Shown: positions 39,240 to 50,289 of the stretch, in pieces
How the letters are laid out: each line of letters begins with the position of its first letter
Position numbering within the stretch: the stretch's first letter is position 1
Translations under genes and position numbers: made by a program
Assembly: GCF_050624435.1 (NCBI RefSeq)
Contig: NW_027459183.1
Coordinates: forward strand, 37,357-101,356
Direction of reading: 5' to 3'
Length of the DNA: 64,000 nucleotides
Origin: Tenrec ecaudatus
Lineage: Eukaryota; Chordata; Mammalia; Afrosoricida; Tenrecidae
The notes under the pieces: generated by a model
Databases searched by the model: none
Told to the model about the DNA's origin: nothing
What the model saw: only the letters and a program-made list of their open reading frames with translations

Positions 39240-41438
39240 TGTATGTTCCAGAGCGGGCACTTGGACAATGTAGGTTCCCTAGCAGGCACTTGGACTATGT
39301 AGGTTCCCTAGCGGGCACTTGGACTATGTAGGTTAACTAGCAGACACTTGGACTATCTAGGTTACCTAACGGGCACTTGGACTATGTAAGTTCCCTAGCG
39401 GACACTTGGATTATATAGGTTCCCTATTGGGCACTTGGACTATGTAGGTTAATTAGTGGGCACTTGGACTATCTAGGTTACCTAGCAGGCACTTGGACTA
39501 TCTAGGTTACGTAGCGGGCACTTGGACTATGTACGTTCCCTAGTGGGCACTTGGACTATCTACCTTACCTAGCGGGCACTTGGACTATGTACGTTAACTA
39601 GCGGGCACTTGGACTATGTACGTTTCCTAGCGGGTACTTGGACTATCTATGTTAACTAGCGGGCACTTGGACTATGTAGGTTCCCTATGGGGCACTTGGA
39701 CTAGGTAGGTTCCCTAGCGGGCACTTGGTCTATCTAGGTTAACTAGCGGGCACTTGGACTATGTAGGTTAACTAGTGAGCACTTGGACTATCTAGGATAA
39801 CTAGTGGGCACTTGGACTATGTAGGTAAACTAGTCGTCACTTGAACTGTCTAGGTTACCTAGCGGGAACTTGGACTATCTAGGTTAACTAGCGAGCACTT
39901 GGACTATCTAGGTTAACTAGCGGGCATTTGGACTATTAGGGACCCTAGTGGGCATTTGGACTATATTGGTTACCTAGCGGGCACTTGGACTATGTAGGTT
40001 AACGAACGTGTACTTGGAATATGCAGGTAACCTAGCGGGCACATGGACTGTCTAGGTTCCTTATCGGGCACTTGGACTATGTAGGTTAACTAGCGGGCAT
40101 TTGGACTATGTAGGTTTACTAGAGGGCACTTGGACGATCTAGGTTAACTAGAGGGCACTTGGATTATCTAGGTTAACTAGCGGGCACTTGGATGATCATT
40201 GTTAACTAGCGGGCACTTGGACTATCTAGGTTAGCTAACGGGCACATGGACTAAGTACGTCCCCTAGTGGGCCCTTGGACTATGTAGGTCAACTAGGGGC
40301 CCTTGGAATATCTCGGTTAGCTAACTGGCACGTGGACTATGTAGGTTAACTAGCGGACACTTGCACGATCTAGTTTAACTAGCGGGCTCTTGCACTATGT
40401 AGGTTAACTAGTGGGCCCATTGACTACTTAGGTTAACTAGCGGGCACTTGGACGATCTAGGTTACCTAGGTGGAACTTTGACTATGTAGGTTAACTAGTG
40501 GGCATTTAAACTATCTAGGTTACCTTGCAGGCACTTGGACTATGTAGGTTAACTAGCGGGCACTTGGACTATCTAGGTTACGTAGCGGGCACTTGGACTA
40601 TGGACGTTCCCTAGGGGGCACTTGGACTATCTATCTTACCTAGCGGGCACTTGGACTATGTACGTTAACTAGCGGGCTCTTGGACTATGTACGTTTACTA
40701 GCGGGTACTTGGACTATCTATGTTAACTAGCGGGCACTTGGACTATGTAGGTTCCCTATGGGGCACTTGGACTAGGTAGGTTCCCTAGCGGGCACTTGGT
40801 CTATCTAGGTTAACTAGCGAGCACTTGGACTATCTAGGTTAACTAGTGAGCACTTGGATTATCTAGGATAACTAGCGGGCATTTGGTCTATGTAGGTAAC
40901 CTAGTGGTCACTTGAACTGTTTAGGTTACCTAGCGGGCACTTGGACTATCTAGGTTAACTAGCGGGCCCTTGGACGATGTAGCTTAAGTAGCGGGCCCTT
41001 GGACGATCTAGGTTAACTAGCGGGTTTTTGGACTATGTAGGTTAAGTAACGGGCCCTTGGACTATGTAGATTAACTAGGGGCACTTGGACTATCTACGTT
41101 AACTAGCGGGCCCTTGGACTATGTAGATTCCCTAGCGGGCACTTGGACTATGTATGTTCCAGAGCGGGCACTTGGACAATGTAGGTTCCCTAGCAGGCAC
41201 ATGGACTATGTAGGTTCCCTAGCGGGCACTTGGACTATCTAGGTTAACTAGCAGACACTTGGACGATCTAGGTTAACTAGCGTTACTTGGACTATGTAGG
41301 TTAACTAGCAGGCCCTTGGACTATGTAGATTAAATAGCAGCACTTGGACAATCTACATTAACCAGCGGGCCCTTGGACTATGTAGATTCCCTAGCAGGCA
41401 CTTGGACTACGTAGGTTCCCTAGCGGGCACTTGGACTA
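39240..41438 (+). repeat. 2,199-bp HOR, copy 2
   Basis: Second copy. After about 41438 it stops matching the start of the unit and continues as ATGAATGTTCCCAACGG, the order seen in block E1 near 33637. It carries its own change, GTAGCTTAAGTAGC near 40980, where copy 1 reads GTAGGTTAACTAGC. Confidence 0.85.
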
Positions 41439-42470
41439 TGAATGTTCCCAACGGACACTTGAACTATATAAGTTAACTAGCGGGCCCTTGGACTACTTAT
41501 GTTAACTAGCAGATACTTGCACTATGTAACTTACCTAGCGGACACTTGGACTATCTAGGTTACCTAACGGGCACTAGGACTATGTAAGTTCCCTAGCGGG
41601 CACTTGGATTATATAGGTTCCCTATTGGGCACTTGGACTATGTAGGTTAATTAGTGGGCACTTGGACTATCTAGGTTACCTAGCAGGCACTTGGACTATG
41701 TAGGTTAACTTGCGGGCACTTGGACTATCTAGGTTACGTAGCGGGCACTTGGACTATGTACGTTCCCTAGTGGGCACTTGGACTATCTACCTTACCTAGC
41801 GGGCACTTGGACTATGTACGTTAACTAGCGGGCACTTGGACTATGTACGTTTCCTAGCGGGTACTTGGACTATCTATGTTAACTAGCGGGCACTTGGACT
41901 ATGTAGGTTCCCTATGGGGCACTTGGACTAGGTAGTTTCCCTAGCGGGCACTTGGTCTATCTAGGTTAACTAGCGGGCACTTGGACTATCTAGGTTAACT
42001 AGTGAGCACTTGGACTATCTAGGATAACTAGCGGGCACTTGGACTATGTAGGTAAACTAGTGGTCACTTGAACTGTCTAGGTTACCTAGCGGGCACTTGG
42101 ACTATCTAGGTTAACTAGCGGGCCCTTGGACGATGTAGGTTAACTAGCGGGCCCTTGGACGATCTAGGTTAACTAGCAGGTATTTGGACTATGTAGGTTA
42201 AGTAACGGGCCCTTGGACTATGTAGATTAACTAGCGGCACTTGGACTATCTACGTTAACTAGCGGGCCCTTGGACTATGTAGACTCCCTAGCGGGGCACT
42301 TGGACTTTGTATGTTCCAGAGCGGGCACTTGGACAATGTAGGTTCCCTACCAGGCACATGGACTATGTAGGTTCCCTAGCGGGCACTTGGACTATGTAGG
42401 TTAACTAGCAGACACTTGGACGATCTAGGTTAACTAGCGGGTACTTGGACTATGTAGGTTAACTAGCGGG
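41439..42470 (+). repeat. E1-like segment
   Basis: Matches about 33.64-34.68 kb (shift about 7,804 bases) and also about 43.73-44.75 kb (shift 2,286 bases; GGGG at 41916 and 44202). At about 42470 it jumps to GGCACTTGGATGATCATTG, so a stretch present in E1 between these points is missing. Confidence 0.7.
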
Positions 42471-44755
42471 CACTTGGATGATCATTGTTAACTAGCGGGC
42501 ACTTGGACTATCTAGGTTAGCTAACGGGCACATGGACTAAGTACGTCCCCTAGTGGGCCCTTGGACTATGTAGGTCAACTAGGGGCCCTTGGAATATCTC
42601 GGTTAGCTAACTGGCACGTGGACTATGTAGGTTAACTAGCGGACACTTGCACGATCTAGTTTAACTAGCGGGCTCTTGCACTATGTAGGTTAACTAGTGG
42701 GCCCATTGACTACTTAGGTTAACTAGCGGGCACTTGGACGATCTAGGTTACCTAGGTGGAACTTTGACTATGTAGGTTAACTAGTGGGCATTTAAACTAT
42801 CTAGGTTACCTTGCAGGCACTTGGACTATGTAGGTTAACTAGCGGGCACTTGGACTATCTAGGTTACGTAGCGGGCACTTGGACTAGGGACGTTCCCTAG
42901 GGGGCACTTGGACTATCTATCTTACCTAGCGGGCACTTGGACTATGTACGTTAACTAGCGGGCTCTTGGACTATGTACGTTTACTAGCGGGTACTTGGAC
43001 TATCTATGTTAACTAGCGGGCACTTGGACTATGTAGGTTCCCTATGGGGCACTTGGACTAGGTAGGTTCCCTAGCGGGCACTTGGTCTATCTAGGTTAAC
43101 TAGCGAGCACTTGGACTATCTAGGTTAACTAGTGAGCACTTGGATTATCTAGGATAACTAGCGGGCATTTGGTCTATGTAGGTAACCTAGTGGTCACTTG
43201 AACTGTTTAGGTTACCTAGCGGGCACTTGGACTATCTAGGTTAACTAGCGGGCCCTTGGACGATGTAGGTTAACTAGCGGGCCCTTGGACGATCTAGGTT
43301 AACTAGCGGGTTTTTGGACTATGTAGGTTAAGTAACGGGCCCTTGGACTATGTAGATTAACTAGGGGCACTTGGACTATCTACGTTAACTAGCGGGCCCT
43401 TGGACTATGTAGATTCCCTAGCGGGCACTTGGACTATGTATGTTCCAGAGCGGGCACTTGGACAATGTAGGTTCCCTAGCAGGCACATGGACTATGTAGG
43501 TTCCCTAGCGGGCACTTGGACTATCTAGGTTAACTAGCAGACACTTGGACGATCTAGGTTAACTAGCGTTACTTGGACTATGTAGGTTAACTAGCAGGCC
43601 CTTGGACTATGTAGATTAAATAGCAGCACTTGGACAATCTACATTAACCAGCGGGCCCTTGGACTATGTAGATTCCCTAGCAGGCACTTGGACTACGTAG
43701 GTTCCCTAGCGGGCACTTGGACTATGAATGTTCCCAACGGACACTTGAACTATATAAGTTAACTAGCGGGCCCTTGGACTACTTATGTTAACTAGCAGAT
43801 ACTTGCACTATGTAGGTTACCTAGCGGACACTTGGACTATCTAGGTTACCTAACGGGCACTAGGACTATGTAAGTTCCCTAGCGGGCACTTGGATTATAT
43901 AGGTTCCCTATTGGGCACTTGGACTATGTAGGTTAATTAGTGGGCACTTGGACTATCTAGGTTACCTAGCAGGCACTTGGACTATGTAGGTTAACTTGCG
44001 GGCACTTGGACTATCTAGGTTACGTAGCGGGCACTTGGACTATGTACGTTCCCTAGTGGGCACTTGGACTATCTACCTTACCTAGCGGGCACTTGGACTA
44101 TGTACGTTAACTAGCGGGCACTTGGACTATGTACGTTTCCTAGCGGGTACTTGGACTATCTATGTTAACTAGCGGGCACTTGGACTATGTAGGTTCCCTA
44201 TGGGGCACTTGGACTAGGTAGTTTCCCTAGCGGGCACTTGGTCTATCTAGGTTAACTAGCGGGCACTTGGACTATCTAGGTTAACTAGTGAGCACTTGGA
44301 CTATCTAGGATAACTAGCGGGCACTTGGACTATGTAGGTAAACTAGTGGTCACTTGAACTGTCTAGGTTACCTAGCGGGCACTTGGACTATCTAGGTTAA
44401 CTAGCGGGCCCTTGGACGATGTAGGTTAACTAGCGGGCCCTTGGACGATCTAGGTTAACTAGCAGGTATTTGGACTATGTAGGTTAAGTAACGGGCCCTT
44501 GGACTATGTAGATTAACTAGCGGCACTTGGACTATCTACGTTAACTAGCGGGCCCTTGGACTATGTAGACTCCCTAGCGGGGCACTTGGACTTTGTATGT
44601 TCCAGAGCGGGCACTTGGACAATGTAGGTTCCCTACCAGGCACATGGACTATGTAGGTTCCCTAGCGGGCACTTGGACTATGTAGGTTAACTAGCAGACA
44701 CTTGGACGATCTAGGTTAACTAGCGGGTACTTGGACTATGTAGGTTAACTAGCAG
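42471..44755 (+). repeat. 2,286-bp shifted copy of 40.19-42.47 kb
   Basis: GGATGATCAT at 40190 pairs with 42476, TTTAAACTAT at 40505 with 42791, GGGG at 40760 with 43046 and at 41916 with 44202, all 2,286 bases apart. The same markers also pair with 32386, 32701, 32956 and 34112 at 10,090 bases. Few single-base differences were seen (for example GGACTAGGGACG near 42882). Confidence 0.8.
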
Positions 44756-47700
44756 GCCCTTGGACTATGTAGATTAAATAGCAGCACTTGGACTATCTAC
44801 ATTAACCAGCGGGCCCTTGGACTATGTAGATTCCCTAGCGGGCACTTGGACTACGTAGGTTCCTTAGCGTGCACTTGGACTATGAATGTTCCCTACGGAC
44901 ACTTGAACGATGTAAGTTAACTAGCGGGCCCTTGGACTACTTATGTTAACTAGCGGACACTTGCACTAGGTTACCTAGCGGACACTTAGACTATCTAGGT
45001 TACCTAACGGGCACTTGGACTATGTAAGTTCCCTAGCGGGCACTTGGATTATATAAGTTCCCTATTGGGCACTTGGACTATGTAGGTTAACTAGTGAGCA
45101 CCTGGACTATCTAGGATAACTAGCGGGCACTTGGACTATGTAGGTAAACTAGTGGTCACTTGAACTGTCTAGGTTACCTAGCGGGCACTTGGACTATCTA
45201 GGTTAACTAGCGGGCCCTTGGACGATGTAGGTTAACTAGCGGGCCCTTGGACGATCTAGGTTAACTAGCGGGTATTTGGACTATGTAGGTTAAGTAACGG
45301 GCCCTTGGACTATGTAGATTAACTAGCGGCACTTGGACTATCTACGTTAACTAGCGGGCCCTTGGACTATGTAGATTCCCTAGCGGGCACTTGGACTATG
45401 TATGTTCCAGAGCGGGCACTTGGACAATGTAGGTTCCCTAGCAGGCACTTGGACTATGTAGGTTAATTAGTGGGCACTTGGACTATCTAGGTTACCTAGC
45501 AGGCACTTGGACTATCTAGGTTACGTAGCGGGCACTTGGACTATGTACGTTCCCTACTGGGCACTTGGACTATCTACCTTACCTAGCGGGCACTTGGACT
45601 ATGTACGTTAACTAGCGGGCACTTGGACTATGTACGTTTCCTAGCGGGTACTTGGACTACCTATGTTAACTAGCGGGCACTTGGACTATGTAGGTTCCCT
45701 ATGGGGCACTTGGACTAGGTAGGTTCCCTAGCGGGCACTTGGTCTATCTAGGTTAACTAGCGGGCACTTGGACTATCTAGGTTAACTAGTGAGCACTTGG
45801 ACTATCTAGGATAACTAGTGGGCACTTGGACTATGTAGGTAAACTAGTCGTCACTTGAACTGTCTAGGTTACCTAGCGGGCACTTGGACTATCTAGGTTA
45901 ACTAGCGGACCCTTGGACGATGTAGGTTAACTAGCGGGCCCTTGGACGATCTAGGTTAACTAGCGGGTATTTGGACTATGTAGGTTAAGTAACGGGCCCT
46001 TGGACTATGTAGATTAACTAGCGGCACTTGGACTATCTATGTTAACTAGCGGGCCCTTGGACTATGTAGACTCCCTAGCGGGCACTTGGACTTTGTATGT
46101 TCCAGAGCGGGCACTTGGACAATGTAGGTTCCCTAGCAGGCACATGGACTATGTAGGTTCCCTAGCGGGCACTTGGACTATGTAGGTTAACTAGCAGACA
46201 CTTGGACGATCTAGGTTAACTAGCGGGTACTTGGACTATGTAGGTTAACTAGCAGGCCCTTGGACTATGTAGATTAAATCGCAGCACTTGGACTATCTAC
46301 ATTAACCAGCGGGCCCTTGGACTATGTAGATTCCCTAGCGGGCACTTGGACTACGTAGGTTCCCTAGCGAGCACTTGGACTATGAATGTTCCCTACGGAC
46401 ACTTGAACTATGTAAGTTAACTAGCGGGCCCTTGGACTACTTATGTTAACTAGCGGACACTTGCACTAGGTTACCTAGCGGACACTTGGACTATCTAGGT
46501 TACCTAACGGGCACTTGGACTATGTAAGTTCCCTAGCGGTCACTTGGATTATATAAGTTCCCTATTGGGCACTTGGACTATGTAGGTTAAATAGTGGGCA
46601 CTTGGATTATGTAAGTTCCCTAGCGGGCACTTGGATTGTATAAGTTCCCTATTGGGCACTTGGACTATGTAGGATAAATAGTGGGCACTTGGACTATCTA
46701 GGTTAACTAGTGAGCACTTGGACTATCTAGGATAACTAGTGGGCACTTGGACTATGTAGGTAAACTAGTGGTCACTTGAACTGTCTAGGTTACCTAGCGG
46801 GCACTTGGACTATCTAGGTTAACTAGCGGGCCCTTGGACGATGTAGGTTAACTAGCGGGCCCTTGGACGATCTAGGTTAACTAGCGGGTATTTGGACTAT
46901 GTAGGTTAAGTAATGGGCCCTTGGACTATATAGATTAACTAGCTGCACTTGGACTATCTACGTTAACTAGCGGGCCCTTGGACTATGTAGATTCCCTAGC
47001 GGGCACTTGGACTATGTATGTTCCAGAGCGGGCACTTGGACAATGTAGGTTCCCTAGCAGGCACTTGGACTATGTAGGTTCCCTAGCGGGCACTTGGACT
47101 ATGTAGGTTAACTAGCAGACACTTGGACTATCTAGGTTACCTAACGGGCACTTGGACTATGTAAGTTCCCTAGCGGACACTTGGATTATATAGGTTCCCT
47201 ATTGGGCACTTGGACTATGTAGGTTAATTAGTGGGCACTTGGACTATCTAGGTTACCTAGCAGGCACTTGGACTATCTAGGTTACGTAGCGGGCACTTGG
47301 ACTATGTACGTTCCCTAGTGGGCACTTGGACTATCTACCTTACCTAGCGGGCACTTGGACTATGTACGTTAACTAGCGGGCACTTGGACTATGTACGTTT
47401 CCTAGCGGGTACTTGGACTATCTATGTTAACTAGCGGGCACTTGGACTATGTAGGTTCCCTATGGGGCACTTGGACTAGGTAGGTTCCCTAGCGGGCACT
47501 TGGTCTATCTATGTTAACTAGCGGGCACTTGGACTATGTAGGTTAACTAGTGAGCACTTGGACTATCTAGGATAACTAGTGGGCACTTGGACTATGTAGG
47601 TAAACTAGTCGTCACTTGAACTGTCTAGGTTACCTAGCGGGCACTTGGACTATCTAGGTTAACTAGCGGACCCTTGGACGATGTAGGTTAACTAGCGGGC

Positions 47701-50060
47701 CCTTGGACGATCTAGGTTAACTAGCGGGTATTTGGACTATGTAGGTTAAGTAACGGGCCCTTGGACTATGTAGATTAACTAGCGGCACTTGGACTATCTA
47801 CGTTAACTAGCGGGCCCTTGGACTATGTAGACTCCCTAGCGGGCACTTGGACTTTGTATGTTCCAGAGCGGGCACTTGGACAATGTAGGTTCCCTAGCAG
47901 GCACATGGACTATGTAGGTTCCCTAGCGGGCACTTGGACTATGTAGGTTAACTAGCAGACACATGGACGATCTAGGTTAACTAGCGGGTACTTGGACTAT
48001 GTAGGTTAACTAGCAGGCCCTTGGACTATGTAGATTAAATAGCAGCACTTGGACTATCTACATTAACCAGCGGGCCCTTGGACTATGTAGATTCCCTAGC
48101 GGGCACTTGGACTACGTAGGTTCCCTAGCGAGCACTTGGACTATGAATGTTCCCTACGGACACTTGAACTATGTAAGTTAACTAGCGGGCCCTTGGACTA
48201 CTTATGTTAACTAGCGGACACTTGCACTAGGTTACCTAGCGGACACTTGGACTATCTAGTTTACCTAACGGGCACTTGGACTATGTAAGTTCCCTAGCGG
48301 GCACTTGGATTATATAAGTTCCCTATTGAGCACTTGGACTATGTAGGTTAACTAGTGGGCACTTGGACTATCTAGGTTAACTAGTGAGCACTTGGACTAT
48401 CTAGGATAACTAGCGGGCACTTGGACTATGTAGGTAAACTAGTGGTCACTTGAACTGTCTAGGTTACCTAGCGGGCACTTGGAGTGTCTAGGTTAACTAG
48501 CGGGCCCTTGGACGATGTAGGTTAACTAGCGGGCCCTTGGACGATCTAGGTTAACTAGCGGGTATTTGGACTATGTAGGTTAAGTAACGGGCCCTTGGAC
48601 TATGTAGATTAACTAGCGGCACTTGGACTATCTACGTTAACTAGCGGGCCCTTAGACTATGTAGATTCCCTAGCGGGCACTTGGACTATGTATGTTCCAG
48701 AGCGGGCACTTGGACAATGTAGGTTCCCTAGCAGGCACTTGGACTATGTAGGTTCCCTAGCGGGACCTTGGACTATGTAGGTTAACTAGCAGACACTTGG
48801 ACTATCTAGGTTACCTAACGGGCACTTGGACTATGTAAGTTCCCTAGCGGGCACTTGGATTATATAGGTTCCCTCTTGGGCACATGGACTATGTAGGTTA
48901 ATTAGTGGGCACTTGGACTATCTAGGTTACCTAGCAGGCACTTGGACTATCTAGGTTACGTAGCGGGCACTTGGACTATGTACGTTCCCTACTGGGCACT
49001 TGGACTATCTACCTTACCTAGCGGGCACTTGGACTATGTACGTTAACTAGCTGGCACTTGGACTATGTACGTTTCCTAGCGGGTACTTGGACTATCTATG
49101 TTAACTAGCGGGCACTTGGACTATGTAGGTTCCCTATGGGGCACTTGGACTAGGTAGGTTCCCCAGCGGGCACTTGGTCTATCTAGGTTAACTAGCGAGC
49201 ACTTGGACTATCTAGGTTAACTAGTGAGCACTTGGACTATCTAGGATAACTAGTGGGCACTTGGACTATGCAGGTAAACTAGTGGTCACTTGAACTGTCT
49301 AGGTTACCTAGCGGGCACTTGGACTATCTAGGTTAACTAGCGGACCCTTGGACGATATGGTTAACTAGCGGGCCCTTGGACGATCTAGGTTAACTAGCGG
49401 GTATTTGGACTATGTAGGTTAAGTAACGAGCCCTTGGACTATGTAGATTAACTAGCGGCACTTGGACTATCTACGTTAACTAGCGGGCCCTTGGACTATG
49501 TAGATTCCCTAGCGGGCACTTGGACTATGTATGTTCCAGAGCGGGCACTTGGACAATGTAGGTTCCCTAGCAGGCACTTGGACTATGTAGGTTCCCTAGC
49601 GGGCACTTGGACTATGTAGGTTAACTAGCAGACACTTGGACGATCTAGGTTAACTAGCGGGTACTTGGACTATGTAGGTTAACTAGCAGGCCCTTGGACT
49701 ATGTAGATTAAATAGCAGCACTTGGACTATCTACATTAACCAGCGGGCCCTTGGACTATGTAGAATCCCTAGCGGGCACTTGGACTACGTAGGTTCCCTA
49801 GCATGCACTTGGACTATGAATGTTCCCAACAGACACTTGAACTATGTAAGTTAACTAGCGGGCCCTTGGACTACTTATGTTAACTAGCGGACACTTGCAC
49901 TAGGTTACCTAGCGGACACTTGGACTATCTAGGTTACCTAACGGGCACTTGGACTATGTAAGTTCCCTAGCGGGCACTTGGATTATATAGGTTCCCTATT
50001 GGGCACTTGGACTATGTAGGTTAACTAGTGGGTACTTGGACTATCTAGGTTACCTAGCAG
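44756..50060 (+). repeat. Family II block with 1.5-1.76 kb period
   Basis: GGGG markers at 44202, 45703, 47464 and 49138 give spacings of 1,501, 1,761 and 1,674 bases. Up to about 47.64 kb it parallels 34.7-37.66 kb at a shift near 9,945-9,974 bases, including the GGATTGTATAAG doublet. After 47.64 kb it instead repeats the preceding 1.76 kb unit. A 25-base monomer with CACTTGCACTAGG recurs here (near 44958, 46458, 48228 and 49894). Confidence 0.75.
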
Positions 50061-50289
50061 GCACTTGGACAATGTAGGTTAACTAGCGGGCACTTGGACT
50101 ATGTACATTTCCTAGCGGGCACTTGGACTATGTACGTTACCTAGCGGGCACTTGGACTATGTACGTTTCCTAGCGGGTACTTGCACTAGATAGGTTCCCT
50201 AGCGGGCACTTGGTTTATCTAGGTTAACTAGCGGGCACTTGGACTATCTAGGTTAACTAGCGAGCACTTGGACTATCTAGGTTAACTAG
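50061..50289 (+). repeat. Junction segment resembling the end of the 3,688-bp HOR
   Basis: Monomers with GTACATTTCC, GTACGTTACC, GTACGTTTCC, ACTAGATAGG and TTGGTTTATC occur in an order like that before the II-to-I junctions near 12.05-12.27 kb. It leads into the ATTAGGG monomer at 50290. Confidence 0.65.
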
